From Triatoma infestans (taxonomy: Eukaryota > Arthropoda > Insecta > Hemiptera > Reduviidae): a DNA stretch of 64,000 nucleotides. Under the pieces are notes generated by a model. That model ran no database searches. It was not told the origin of the DNA and saw nothing but the letters and a program-made list of their open reading frames with translations. Numbering within the stretch: the first letter of the stretch is position 1; each line of letters starts with the position of its first letter. The translations under genes were made by a program, and so were the position numbers. Of the stretch, positions 13,531 to 26,346 are shown one piece after another. The stretch spans positions 297,203 to 361,202 of the forward strand of contig JAAEAF010007952.1 of assembly GCA_011037195.1 (NCBI GenBank), given 5' to 3'.

Positions 13531-15110
13531 GGTAGGAGGGGGGTATAATTTCTATTTTCTACAATTCACAATTAAGAAGCACAATTTTTTTTCTGAGTGG
13601 AGATCTTGTGAATATAAAATGCTGCAAGCAATGAAAAATTTTGAAAATAATTTTGGGGGCCCATTTCGGGGGGTTCTTGACAAAATCATGTGTTCTCAAA
13701 AAATGCTAATATCTCTGCCAATTTTATAGCTAAGGACCTGAATTTTTTACCATTCGGTTCCTAGAGAACTAGTTTGTAACTCTGTCAGATGGATTTTTTC
13801 ATACCTTTACAGGTCTTTTCCCTATCATCATTTAAAAATTAGCATATAAAAAATTCATACCTTTAATATGCATTTCATTTTTTAAAAACAAAACTAGAAG
13901 TTCTATTAAAAATCCATCAGGCAGAAATGTAACAAGTATATCCAAGTATACACAGTCAAAATTTCATGCAGATCTGTCTAATAGCTTAAAAGTTATTACA
14001 AATTAACCTAATGAACATGCGGGAAAAAAGAAGTTAAGGTAAATCGCAGTTGAAGTTTACCATGTGTTTTTGACATCCAACTTCTGTCGATCTTTGGAAT
14101 TGTTAGAGTGCGAGGGCCTTTTCCTCCTAAGTGTTGTTTAGTGGCAACCTTTCTTAGGGCTGTTCCCATTCTTTTTCTAATGTGATTGATGCACTCTTCC
14201 TTTATTGGAGAAAGGTTTTAGCATCACCATCACTTACTAATGTGGTGTATCGAAAACCCTGTTTCTCTGAACGTTGCCACAAAATGAGAGCTGCTGTCAT
14301 CTCCATTGCTTGAGATGAGCCTGTATAATTGGACTCACATTTATGTCCTTCTTTTATGAAATAAAATTCAGGATCATCTTTTCCATATTCTTTTGAATTT
14401 ATGGAACACCAATGGCAGTATTTTGACACAACTTCACAGTCAATAACTAGGCCTGTCAAGATGTTTACACAGCCTACCATGTATGCGCTTGAATGTCCTC
14501 TCTTGTGCCAGCTCCCATCGTAACTGACACCTATGTCTATAATTTTCTTGCCTTCGAGCAGAGGGTCTACTTCAACATACGCTTTGCATACTTCTTCCCT
14601 CGCTTTGAGAAGCAGCTCTTGTGAACTGCGTTCTGTACCCCTTTGAATTTTCAAAATTATATCACCGTATGTAGTATGTGACATTGGTTTCATATTTAGG
14701 GCAATGCAGAAATTTTCTAACGATGCAAACAGATTTCAAGTGAAAACAAATCTCAAAACACTGGAATCAGCTGTTGTTGATATTCTGAATATCTGTCCTA
14801 CATACTGACCTGTAGTCTGCCATCTGTTGTCAGCATGAAAACGTCAGTATAGGGAAGCAAACATGCTGAATTACAGAAAATACACTGTGAATTTTTGTCT
14901 AAAGGAGAAAGGGGCGTGACGCGTAGAAAATTTAAATGCGCAGCACCTTACGCGGACCTTTAAAAATGACGTCTTTCGTGACGCTAGGCCCACGGGGGTG
15001 ATAGAATTTAATTAAGGACACTTCTAGCTATGATTTTAAGCCAAAATATTTTTCTGCCATGTTTGGTCATTTCAGCTCATTTTTATACCCTCCTCCTACC
15101 TTAAAGGGGA
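13531..15110 (-). mobile_element. Kolobok-like DNA transposon with TTAA target duplication
   Basis: Both ends carry GGTAGGAGG(G/A)GGGTATAA as terminal inverted repeats, flanked by TTAA at 13527-13530 and 15111-15114. TTAA duplication is typical of Kolobok (and piggyBac) elements. The element encodes a broken Mutator-like-domain transposase on the minus strand, which fits Kolobok. Confidence 0.75.
14060..14693 (-). pseudogene. Kolobok-type transposase fragment (Mutator-like transposase domain)
   Basis: The open part (14202-14693, 163 residues) contains the family signature of this arthropod transposase domain: VSYDGSWHKRGHSS, VVSKYCHWC, and NYTGSSQAMEM followed by VSDGDAKTF. The frame then closes at TAA 14202-14204. 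Homologous sequence (EECINHIRKRMGTALRK) resumes immediately in another frame at ~14199, so an internal deletion with frameshift has joined distant parts. The N-terminus is also missing. The product would be inactive. It belongs to the TTAA-flanked element around it. Confidence 0.7.
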
Positions 15111-15333
15111 CCATACACTTTCATTCGGAATGTCATTCCTGAAGGAAACTACACCTACCAATCAGACTGACATTCTGATTGAAAGCATTTTAGGTTAGTT
15201 AAAATGAACTGTCATTGAGTGCGTTGTACAGTGTTGGGCAATCGAGAAAAAAAGAGTGAAATGAAGAAAAAGGCATGTGTAGCAATAATGATGGCCATAG
15301 CCTTAAGAAGTAGGGTTGAACGAAAACATTGGG

Positions 15334-15880
15334 TAAAGGCGCGTTCTCACGCGTCAAGTTTAGTTGACCGATTTTAGTTGATCAACAGAAGTCGAATGAA
15401 AAACCTAGTGAGAACCTTTATTTCAATTAAAGTTGATCAACTTTTTAGTGGATCAAGAAAAGTTTGACTGGTTCAAACTTTATCGTTCAAGTATGACGTA
15501 TCATTCAAGTTGAACCCGCCATGTTTCAAGTATTGAAACGTGTGAACCTGCCGCCTCACAGTTTGCTTTCAACTCGAAACAAAGTAGAGTGTTCCGTGTT
15601 GTGTTTATAATCACAAAATGAGTTTCAAGTGGTCCGAAAGCGTGATGTTAAAATTTTTAGAACTTTATATCTCTAGTTAACCCATATCTCTTGGTTATAT
15701 CTCTGGTTAACCCATATGAGAATGGTTCATGTAGGTTATGCCAGGCTTTTGAACTGCCATATGAGCGCTTGATCGATTTCAGTTAAAACGTGTGAACCAA
15801 AACTGATTCAAGTCGCATTCAACTTTTGTTGATCAACTAAAATCGTTCAACTAAAGTTGACACGTGAGAACGCGGCTTAA
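15334..15880. mobile_element. MITE copy 1 with long TIRs
   Basis: The ends read AAGGCGCGTTCTCACGCGTC and its inverse (GACACGTGAGAACGCGGCTT). Near-palindromic arms extend ~65 bp through TTTAGTTGA..GATTTTAGTTGATCAAC. No coding sequence. It ends in TTAA, which directly abuts the second copy. Confidence 0.75.
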
Positions 15881-16243
15881 AGGCGCGTCCTCACGTGTCA
15901 AGTTTAGTTGACCGATTTTAGTTGATCAACAGAAGTTGAATGAAAAACCTAGGGAGAACCTTAGGTTGATCAACTTTTTAGTGGATCAAGAAAAGTTTGA
16001 CCGGTTCAAACTTTATCGTTCAAGTATGAGGCATCTTTCAAGTATTGAAACGTGTGAACCTCTGAATCGCCCAATTGGCCTCTCAGTATACTTTCAATTC
16101 ATAGAGTGCGCCGTGTCGTTATTGAAACGGTTTGATCGATTTCACTTGAAACGTATGAACCAAAACTGATTCAAGTCGCATTCAACTTTTGTTGATCAAC
16201 TAAAATCGTTCAACTAAACTTGACTCGTGAGAACGCGGCTTAA
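15878..16243. mobile_element. MITE copy 2, tandem to copy 1
   Basis: Same ends and arms as copy 1 (AGGCGCGTCCTCACGTGTC ... GACTCGTGAGAACGCGGCTT), but internally shorter. It shares the TTAA junction with copy 1. Both lie inside the Harbinger element, so they are younger insertions or derive from one insertion followed by duplication. Confidence 0.75.
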
Positions 16244-16259
16244 AGGAATGGTTGCAGAA

Positions 16260-17715
16260 ACAGGAAAAATTCACTCATTTGAAGTTGTTGTGAGAAATTG
16301 CAGATACTTCTGCCTTAAATGACTACAATAATTATTTTCGTATGAACGAAGAACTCTTCATTAAGTTACTCTGTATGGTGGAACCATATTTAACCAGGAA
16401 AGATACATATATGAGAGATTCCTTGTTAGTACAAAGATGCAGCATCGGTATTCTCAGGAATGGTATTACGTTGGATTTCAATACTAGAACTCATATCAGA
16501 TAATGAACTGGAACTTCTATTGCCATTTAAATTATGCGAATCACTGTTGATTTTTACCGAATTTCGGTGTAATGTTCCCAAGTCAGCTTCAAACAACACA
16601 TCGTTAATAGCTTTTTCAGCAAACTTTCTCTGCATAGGGTCAAGGCCCTCAAGTTTGGTTGCCCAAACCTTGGCTAGTTGTAAATACTGATTTTTTTCTG
16701 ATTCTGGTTCAGTTCCTGTTGTGTTGGATAAATACTGGCACACCAAGGTCAGTAACTGATTTTGTTTAGCAATTAGTCCCAGTGGCTTGTGTTTCTTGAC
16801 TGATGGCTGCCTGAGTGAAGAAAGTGATGTAGCTTGAGATTCATCATGACTTTCCATTGAAGTTTCAGTCATTTCCTGGAACAATGATTATATCAATTTA
16901 TCAGCATATAAAAAATATAAAATGTATAATATAAACCCCTGTTCGAAAAACATTGTGTTTAATGGATAAGAAATCTGTTTCAGGTGCCGGATACAAGTGA
17001 CCAGTGGAAAGCCATTGCTCAGGAATTTGGAAATAAATTTAAATTTTGGAATTGTGTGGGCAGTATAGATGGAAAACATATTGCAATAAAGAGACCTGCC
17101 AATTCAGGATCGAGTTACTACAATTACAAAGGATTATACAGTATTGTATTGTTGGCAATAGTAAACGCCAAAAAAGAGTTTATAATGGTTGACGTTGGTA
17201 TGAATGGCCGAATCTCGGATGGAGGAGTGCTTTTTCATTCGAAATTTGGAGAGCTTTACCAGAAAAATGGGCTTAACCTCCCTTCTCCCTCTCCTATGCC
17301 CAACGCAAGTCAGAATTTTCCTTTCGTCTTCATTGGAGATGAAGCCTTCGCATTGAACACAAACTTAATGAAACCTTATTCACAGAAAACATGTACATCT
17401 GAACAAGCTGTTTTCAACAAACGATTGTCCACTGCTCGGTCTATTGTTGAAAATACCTTTGGCATACTTTCGAGTAGATTCGGGGTCTTCGGAAAACCGA
17501 TACAGTTAAATCCACTAAAAGCTTCTGTTGTGACCTTAGCAGTTGTTACCTACACAATTTTCTCATGCGAGAAAATAAAGAAACCTACTTTTCCTCAATT
17601 AGAGAGCCGTTGCACGAGTCCAATTTCTGTGAATTACAAAGTACATCACATAGGAACATTTCCACGGATGCGAAGAAAACCAGAGATGCATTTTGTAGAT
17701 ATTATTGTAATGTAG
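16260..17715 (+). pseudogene. Harbinger (HARBI1-like) transposase, interrupted
   Basis: The C-terminal exon, 16984-17715, follows an acceptor (GTTTCAG) and contains the DDE_Tnp_4 nuclease core: IGSIDGKH-like (here [11 protein letters not shown]), DGGVLF, FIGDEAF and the [10 protein letters not shown] helix. An N-terminal piece at ~16262-16420 (YNNYFRMNEELFIKLL, then DTYMR) also matches the family but has a TGA near 16287. The usual ~65-residue segment between them is missing, and that space is occupied by exon 2 of the opposite-strand MADF gene. The transposase is therefore probably inactive. Family members catalyse cut-and-paste insertion at TWA with help from the Myb/MADF partner. Confidence 0.75.
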
Positions 17716-18228
17716 AAGGTGAATGATAATGTGAATACTAGATAATGTTTTTTTTTTTAGTGTATGTTAGTAAAACTAAATAAATCAATAAATAATGTTT
17801 ACCTTTGTGCTGACTTCATCCTCTTCATTCATAGGTGACACAGGAACCTTGACATCATGCAGAAATGACAGAGCATAAAACACCCAGGATGTTGGGGTAT
17901 AAATGTTGTCAGTCCCAGTTCCCGTCCTCTTGGAGGCTTTTATTTTATTTAGTTCTCTGCGACAGTTTGACCTCAAGGTGTTTATTTTCTTCCTCACGTC
18001 CGCAACAGTAGCATTCGGCTTCATCATCTTGTACAAAATTAGCAGTTTTGATAATGCTGCATTTCTCTTACTCTTGTTCACATAAAATGGGGATGAGACA
18101 TCCCAAAGCTCAGGAAGTGTTTCATATGTTTCAATAAATGTTTTAAGTATTTGATTGTTCGCATCCTCAAATTGGGCATCACACTCAGACTCTGCTGTTT
18201 CCTTACCTACCGCGCCAGCAGTCTCCAT
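16426..18228 (-). CDS. MADF-BESS protein of the Harbinger element (two exons)
   Basis: Exon 1 (17803-18228) begins at ATG and encodes a MADF domain ([19 protein letters not shown], then [15 protein letters not shown]). The donor is AAAG|gtaaac. Exon 2 (16426-16875) follows acceptor TTCCAG, keeps phase 0, and ends with a BESS-like motif ([18 protein letters not shown]). The product is ~291 residues. In PIF/Harbinger elements such proteins bind the termini and carry the transposase into the nucleus. The intron holds the C-terminal transposase exon on the other strand, an unusual interlocked arrangement. The reading frame is intact. Confidence 0.75.
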
Positions 18229-18589
18229 TGCAAGTTGAGACTAGACTGACAAAAAGATTGCCGCGCAAACACTACACCTTCATTCTGAATGTCAGTCTCC
18301 CCACCAGATGGCATGAATGACAGTCTGATTTCAAAATATCTAGAAATCCATCACTCATAACCGTCATTCCATCAATTACTACCATACATTATCAATCAGA
18401 ATGTCATTCTCAGTGATAACTGACATTCCGAATGAAATGTAGGGTCCCCATAAAACATATAGGTTGGTAGAGAGCCCTTGGTTTTAATTAAACTCCTTGT
18501 TTTTAGGACCAAGCAAGCAGCTACGTACCATGAGCCTAGAATATTACTTGTGCAATTTAGATATAAAGATAAATAATATTGTCTCAAGT

Positions 18590-20860
18590 CCCTCAAAATC
18601 CATCCATCTAAATTTCATTTTTTTTTTTCATTTTTGGAAAGATGTTTCATATAAAAGTGGTATGTTTATATGTCCATGCTCACCTAGTTTTTAAAGAAAA
18701 ACTCAGAACCATTTTCGAGCAAATTTTTAAAAAATGCAGAACCTATATTATTATAAAGTTGCACCACAGCTTAACCGATTTTCTTCAAATTTTAAATTCT
18801 ATCAATGCAGTTTAATATTTACATAAATGGTTGAACTTTATATTGAACCTAAGCGGCACTTTAAAGGAATGGTTAACGTTGCAGCTTCCACAGAACCATA
18901 AAAAAAAAAAATCATCAGTTTTTCTGGAGAAATAATTCTTATAAAAGAGATAAACATTTTGTACGTAGATATTAAATGAAATTTAAACAAAATCGTTAGG
19001 GATATTCTACCAAAAAAAATTACGAAAAACTGAAAACCATTCACTATACATACTCGCACTTCTAGTATCATATGCTAAAACATTTTTTCGTTCGCACGGT
19101 TTCAGGGGGGCCTCCTCAAAACATGTATTTTCCGAACAACAGTAATTGAACTTCGAAAATTTGATATGATTGCCAAAGTTGAAGAAATCTGGTGTGAAAC
19201 ACTAACTAACAAGACTTACTTTTAATACTATTTACATAGTCATAATACGTAAACTAATTATTCTGTTCTAACATACATCATTATTATAAAGTTTTAGATA
19301 CTCCCATTTATGTATGTTGAAATCAACTCACATTCATTAAGAATTCTTATTTTTAAGAAAGCATAATCTTCTTATCCGCTGCAAAACCTGCAATTAAATG
19401 CATTTTCTCGGAAAAAATGTCAAACAAAAAGTGATAGGTCTGTGTATGAACAGTTAGTTTATATATTAAGTTTAATGAAACCCCGCTGGTGCTTTTATAG
19501 AAGAAATCGTAGAAAACTGTAAATCTGTTCTGTAAAGTCGCACTTTCCAATCAATCGAAAACTCGAAAATTTGGCAAAATATTTAATTGTAATTAATATT
19601 ATATGGATGATAGATTCGTATAATAAATTAAAAGTAGCACTTTAGAGGAAAACATAATAACCCCATCCTTTCCCCAAAAAAACCAACCTTACATGAATTT
19701 TTCCGAAAGAAATGTTACAAATAAAAGTTATAGGCCTTTGTATGAGTAGATAAGAAAATCTTTGGAGTCATTTTTGAGAAAATCTCCAAAAAAAAAAAAT
19801 GAAAATAACTGTTCAGTAAATACGTACTTCCGGTGAATTAATTTTCTTCAAAAACTCGGAATTTTGTCATCATATTTAATTCTAATTAAAATTATTTAGA
19901 TGATAGAATGATATTAATAACTAAATTAAAACATTAGAGGAAAATATAATCCCATCCATTCTCTCCCCCAAAAATCCCTTCTTAAATGAATTTATCCAGA
20001 AAAATGTTTCAAATAAAAGTTGTAGTTCTTTATTATATGTAGTTAATAATCCAAGTTTAAAGAAAATTGTTAGAGCCATTTTCGTGAAACTCAAAAAAAA
20101 AAAACTGAAAAAATTCATTGATTAAAATTGCACTGCCGGTCAACCGATTCTTCAAACTCAGTATTTTCACAAGATATTAATTCTAATTAATATTATTTAG
20201 ATAATAGAATTTTATAATTAACTAAAATAACACTTTTGAGGAAAATATAACCCCACATCTTCCCTAAAAGTTTCCTTAAATGGATTTTCCCGGATGTTAA
20301 TGTGAACTTAATAATATAACAAGTTTGATAAACCTCGTTGGATGTTGTTTTTAAGAAAATTTATTCAGTAATGTGTTACTTCCGGTTGACCGATTTTGTT
20401 CAAAGCCTTATTGTCAGGACCTATGCTATAGCCCTAACACGAATATAAAGTTTGATTTCGCTTTCTGCGATTTTTTTACTTTTTGAGTTGTACTGACTAC
20501 ATACACATACAGACTAATTTCTAAAAAAAACCACTTTATCGGACTCAGGGGACCTCAAAGCCTATATATCCGGTGAAACCTCAATTTAGAAAATTTTACA
20601 CGATTACAATATTTCCATAAAAAGAAAAACTGGAAAACGTATTTTGTAAAGTCACACTTCCGGTTAACCATTTTTCTTACGGAAAAAGTTCCGGAACAAT
20701 GCATCTAATATTATATAGGTGGTAGAACCATACATTGTACTAAAGTGGTACGTTAGAGGAAAGCTTAACCTTACTGTTCTTACAAAAAATCCCCCCAAAA
20801 AATTAATTTTTCGGGGAAAATGTTTCAAATAAAAATGATACGTATTTTTACTTTCTCTTC
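18590..20860 (-). repeat. Dispersed ~290-bp monomer array, minus orientation
   Basis: At least six degenerate tandem monomers, reverse orientation. Exact cttccgg cores are at ~19827, ~20381 and ~20658. A terminus 'aaatctggtgtgaaacac' lies at ~19187. The array runs into the hairpin 'actttctcttcat...aagaggaagt' at 20850-20882, where orientation flips. Confidence 0.8.
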
Positions 20861-21850
20861 ATCTAGGGTTAAGAGGAAGTATTGTAATCGTGTCAAATTT
20901 TCGATATCGAGTTTTCACCGGAAATATCCGTTTTGAGGACCCCTGAGTCCAAAAAAGTGGTTTTTAGAAAATGGCCTGCGTGTGTGAACAGCATAGCGCA
21001 AAAATGAGAAACTGTAGAAAGTTGAAATTTGATTTACCGTTTAGGTATCACCATGGAATCCGACAGTGGTCATCTGTCAAAATTCCTCAACCGGAAGTAC
21101 CACTTTACTAGTTTTTTTTTTTACGTTTTTGCGATTTCCAACAAGGGCTCCAACATTTTTTCCACCTTGGTATATCAACTACCATACAAAGAGCTACAAC
21201 TTTTATTTGAAACATTTCTTCGGGAAAATTCATTTAAGGGCACTTCTGGGGGAGGAGTGGGGTTAGTTTTTCATCTAAAGTGCTATTTCAGTTTATTAGA
21301 CAAATCTGGCATCTAAATAATGCTAAATATGTTGTTGAAATCTCGAGTTTGAAAAAAATCGGATAACCGGAAGTGCGCTTACTTTACCACTTTACTAAAT
21401 GATTTTTTCACTTTTTCCCGATTTTTTCAAAAATGGCTCCGTCGATTTCCTTGAAACTTTGTATATAAACTAAACATGCAAAGATCTACATCATTTATTT
21501 AAAACATTTCTCTGGAAACTTCATTTGAAGGGCACTTTTAGAGGAGGATTGGGGTTACAGCTTCCTCTAAAGTGCTATCATAGTTGATTATACAATAAAT
21601 TCTATCATCCAAACAAAATTAATTAGAAATAAATAGGTTGCTAAAATTCCGAGTTTCAACAAAATTAGTAAACCGGAAGTGCGCTTTTACTGAACAGTTT
21701 TTCAGTTTTCGACGAATTTCGTTAAATTTGGCACACAAACTACAAAATTGTCAATTATAATTTTGAGAACTGGAGTAAGAGAAAGTTGTATGAGTGTATC
21801 ATACCAGATTTTTTTATGTGTGTAGATAGTATACGAAGTTTAAAGAAAAT
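20850..21850 (+). repeat. Dispersed monomer array, plus orientation, head-to-head with previous
   Basis: Begins with the hairpin and 'gaggaagtattgtaatcgtgtcaaattttcg'. It contains ccggaagt cores at ~21092, ~21367 and ~21674 (spacing ~275 and ~307). It ends with 'gtaagagaaagttgtatgagtgtatcataccag' near 21810, the opposite terminus. Overlapping ORFs in this block are not genes. Confidence 0.85.
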
Positions 21851-24800
21851 CACGAAAAACCGTACAGTAAAGTCACGCGATTGATTTGGTTTGATTTTCC
21901 ACAAACTTAGGATTCTAACAAGACATTAATATCACTTAATAAAGATATGAGAAGAATCGTACATGCACCGATTTGGCACTTCAATGGAAAACTTAACATT
22001 GAATCTCTCCTGGAATTTGCAAAAAATCAACTTTTTTGGAAAAATGTATGATATAAGTGATAGAGCTTTAGAGTTAAAGAGAAAATGGTTGGAATCATTT
22101 TCATGATGGTACCTAAACTGAAAATCAAGTTTAACCTTCCTGGGCTTTTTCTTTTGTGAGATATTTTATTCTCACTTACAAACGCAAAACTCACGCACAA
22201 ACACGCAGAGAGAGAATTCGTTAAAAACGATGATTTTGAGAAAAGATCTCAAAATCAAATATTTCCATGAAAATTTCTGATTTCTGATTGGTTGAAAGTT
22301 TATCTTTAAGATACGTGAATAAAGGAGAAAAAAAACACACTCTGTTGAACTAATTTTCAATTTTTATTTCTCACTTTCTTTTTGAATCTTTCAGTATCTA
22401 GAAGTTCAACTTGGGGGGGGTACTTTTAATATGTTAAGTTAAAAACAATAAGCTAGGCGCTTACATAATTGACACATTTTTACTTTTTGTAACTGGGTAG
22501 GGGAAAGTATTCCGGTTGTGTCAAGTTTTCGAAATCGAGTCTTAACCGGAACTGTATATTGGACCCCCACCCCCACTTTAGAAAAAAAAATGTTATAACA
22601 TTTTGTAACATATTCACATGTTTATGTATGTATGTGGGTGTGAAGTCTTGACTTCAAAAACTTTCAAAATCTTACAAAGATTAAACTGGAAATTCCTTAA
22701 GCATTATTAGTAATGCATTATAGTAATATCTATAACTAGTGAATTAAGGGATCCCATACAAAAGTAGACAAAACGGCTTTACCGGAAGTGCGACTTTAAT
22801 TATTAATATTATGAATGAAAAGGAGTTTGGAACAGACGCATCCAATTAAAGTGCTATTTAACTATAACAGCATCCTGTAAAGTTTCAATATCTAACTAAT
22901 ACAAAGGTATCATTACGCTTTAGTACTTTTCTGAGAAAATGCGAGGCACATGGTATAACTAATATTTTAGAGGTCCTTCAGAATTTAAAATAAATAATCA
23001 AACGTGTAAATTACAATTGTTTTAAGATAGAATAAAAAACAAAAATATTTGGTGCGCAACACACACGACTTTCTCTTACTGCAGATTGTACCGTTATATT
23101 TTCAACAAAGTAGATATAATTTTCAAATTCTTACCAGATGGTTAGTTGTCTTCTATGTTATATCATTGGGGGAAACTTAATAATATGACGAGATGTTTAT
23201 ACGGCAATATCCAGAGGAGTATTTTTTTAAAGAAAAAAGAATAATTATAACCCAGGATAACCTAGGATAATATAATATTTATAACCTAAGATAACCTTCC
23301 CACATATATCCAACCAACATGTGTGAGTCTACAGAAACAATTCGTTGAAGTGAACTCTCTACACGAACTTGGTAAATTTGCTCTGATGATGGATGAAAAT
23401 ACGAAACCGGTAAGGAACAAACCTAATATGCATGCTCCAGCATTGCGGATCCCCCCACATTTTCAGGAAAAAGAATTCTTTATTGCTCTTATGTTTCGGA
23501 TATACCATTGGTGCCCTTCTTCAGGAGCTCAATAAAATTTATTAAAGAACAAAGATAGATTATTATAAAGTATTGTAACTAAGAAAAAATATATATATTT
23601 ATAACAAATAAAAGAAAAAATAGTAATAATGACTTTTTGAGAGAAGCATAATCTTACCCCCTCCCCCCCCAAAACCTTTAAACGAACTCCCCGGAAAAAC
23701 TCCAAAATTAATGATATCTAATTATGATACTGAAAAAAAAAATTAAAAGTAAAAACACATCTTCGGGCAACAGATTCTTTCAAACTCGGAATTTTGGCAA
23801 TATATTTAATCTAATTAGTGTTATTTAGAATGAAATTTATTATTATTATTTATTATTTCGAATTTTTTTATACTGTTAAAACAATAAATTAAAACAGTAC
23901 TTTACAGGAAACATCAGTAAGAGGAAGTAAAAATTATGAAGCTTTTTATAACTTGGTATTACAATGTGAAAGTTAATTTCTCATTCTACCACATTATAAA
24001 TTGAGGCCCCAAAAATGTTGAGTACCCTGTTTGTTCTACATCTGATAGGCTTTGACTTTACGTATAGTAATAATTCCAAATTTCAAGAATATTTGTAAAA
24101 ATTTTAAGAATTCAGTTTCAGATAGTGTTTGTAACATACCAGTTTGTATTTTTTTCTTACTGCTGTAAGAGGAAGTATTAGGATCGTGTCAAATTTTTGA
24201 TATTGAATATTCACTAAAACTGCATGTTTGTGTTCCGTTAAATTTGAAAAAAAAAACTTAGTTTGGAACAATCACACGACTTCTCTTATTCCTGTTAGTA
24301 AAATGATATAAAAATGTAAAAAAAATGACTAATTTCCTTTAAACTCAAATTTTACACATTTATGCTAACATAAATATAGATGTGGAAGGGACAAGAACAA
24401 ACCTAACCTGACCATAGTCAGGTAGAGAAGTGCATATATTGTGGCCCAATAGAGCGCATCAAATACACCAAACCAACTACAAAATACCAGTTTAAACTTA
24501 ACGCCACAATTCTGTACAAATATCAGATCATTTTTTTTTTTTTTTTGAAAAATGTTTCAAATAAAAGTGATATGATTAAATCGATACAAGTTTAAAGGAA
24601 ATTGTTTTAGACGTTTTAGTTGTTATAATTCAAAAATCTATTCTGTTCAGTTAATCGATTTTCTTCAAATTTGGAATACTAGTAATGCTTCAAATGTTTG
24701 ATTCATATTATATTAGTGGTAGAACCATATATTATTTTGAAATGGTACTTTATAGGGAAACAACGTTAATGCCTCCCCCCCCCCCCGAAACCCGGTGGTA

Positions 24801-25140
24801 TTATCTAAACGGAATACCAAGTTTGAGCTTCCTGTGACTTTTAGACCACTTGCTAAAATCCATTTTTTTCATACTTAGGGAACCTCAAAACATGCATTTC
24901 CGGTGAAAAATCAATTTCGAAAATTTGACACGAACGCAGTGAGTAAGAGACTTGTGTGTATATGTGTGGGTTTACGTTGTTATGAACAAAGTAACCAAAG
25001 GTAACACAATATCACAGGATACTGAATTTGATACTATTATAATAATCGAGACAATGACTTCGATCAAAATTCATCAAAGGAAGTGCGATTTTACTTTTTC
25101 AATTTCTATGATTTTCTCCACAATGAAGAACCCAACGATA
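21851..25140. repeat. Degraded mixture of the same dispersed family
   Basis: Scattered pieces: a forward start at 22475-22560, a ccggaagtgcg core at 22783, a reverse terminus at ~23055, a reverse piece 23640-23960, a forward start at ~24160, and reverse pieces 24280-24960. Between them (22900-23560) lies unclassified sequence. A 70-codon frame at 23323-23535 with a possible donor after GAAACCG has no recognisable domain. Confidence 0.55.
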
Positions 25141-25159
25141 AAGGTTTTTTTTTTTTAAT

Positions 25160-25308
25160 TAATTAATTTAAGGCGCATCAACATCTATGGTCATTAGCGC
25201 CCGGAGGCTCCTAGGAAGAAAAAAATCTACTGGTAGCACTGCTGGACTCGAACCCGGGTCCTCCGCGTGGGAGTCCAGTACGCTAACCACTTAGCTATTC
25301 CCTTCCCT
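25160..25308 (-). repeat. tRNA-derived SINE, copy A
   Basis: On the minus strand the head has A box TAGCTAAGTGG (25287-25297) and B box GGTTCGAGTCC (25244-25254) at tRNA spacing. The non-tRNA body runs leftwards through 'tcctaggagcctccgggcgctaatgacc' and ends in an A/T-rich tail near 25150. Transcription by RNA polymerase III is implied by the boxes. Confidence 0.75.
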
Positions 25309-25639
25309 ATATGTTTTATACTTGGATCACTAACTACTTGGTTTACCATCATTTTTGTTTGAATAATCTTTCTAAACAAATTTATTTTAAGCGTATACGG
25401 AAAGTATGGATTCTCTCTATGCAGCAAATTGGGTAAACTGAAAATGCTACTTATAATTGATTTTTTTCGAAACGGCTTGCGATCCAAAAATTGAAAATTC
25501 ACTGATTTTCTTCAAGCTTGAGAAAAGATACAATAGCTATTATTAAAATAATATATTAATAATATATAAACTATTAATATATTATTAACTATTATTAAAA
25601 CATTTAACAGGGAAACCGGCTTTTAGTAGTTTTGGGAAA

Positions 25640-26100
25640 CTTCGTTTTAGGCTTCCTCAAAACTACCATTTCATTCAAATGTACCGCTATACCAATTATA
25701 AAGTACTAATTTACTAAAAATTAAGGTTTTGGTCAAAAACAGTGAACTGGAAATATCACTTCATTGAGTAAATTACTCGTTTTTGAGAAAATATTAAAAA
25801 AAAAAAAAGGAAACTCAAAAAACCCATTCTGTAAAGTCTCACTTCCGGTTAACTGATTTCTTCAAATTTTTGAAGTTCCAGCACGCTTCTAGTGTGTCGT
25901 CATATTATATAGATAGTTAAAACCATAAATTGTAACGAAGTGGCACTTTAGAGGAAAGCTTGAAGTTATTCCAGAACTCCCCACCCCCCGAAAAAAAATC
26001 AATTTTCTCGTAATTAATTTTCAAATAAAAGTGATAGGTATTTGTAAGTTATATGTATAGATAATATACAAAGAAAAACGCGAAGAACTGAAAAAGAAAA
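25640..26100 (-). repeat. Dispersed monomer array, minus orientation
   Basis: Reverse monomers with a cacttccgg core at ~25841, followed by the flip hairpin near 26185-26215. Confidence 0.65.
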
Positions 26101-26184
26101 AAAACCATTGGGTTTTTCATACCTAAAAACACAAATATTTAGAGAAAGAGAGAAAAAGAGAGATCATTTGCTAAAAATATTTTT

Positions 26185-26312
26185 ACCTTCTCTTTTTCCT
26201 GAAAAAGGAAGTGTTGTAACCGTGTCAACTTTTAGATATCGACTTTTCACTGGAAATATCCGTTTTGATGTCCCCTCAGTTCAAAAAAGTGGATTTTAGA
26301 AACTTGTCTGTC

Positions 26313-26346
<34 letters not shown>

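Larger units (their letters stand above)
15115..18450. mobile_element. PIF/Harbinger DNA transposon
   Basis: The termini are inverted (GGGGACCATACA...TTCATTCGGAATGTCA on the left, its near-complement at ~18420-18449) and flanked by TAA at 15112-15114 and 18451-18453, the 3-bp TWA duplication of Harbinger elements. Subterminal copies of the TCATTC/GAATGTCA motif recur at 15125-15185 and 18275-18440 in both orientations and are probably transposase binding sites. It carries the usual gene pair, a DDE transposase and a MADF-BESS DNA-binding protein. Two MITEs are nested in it. Confidence 0.85.
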
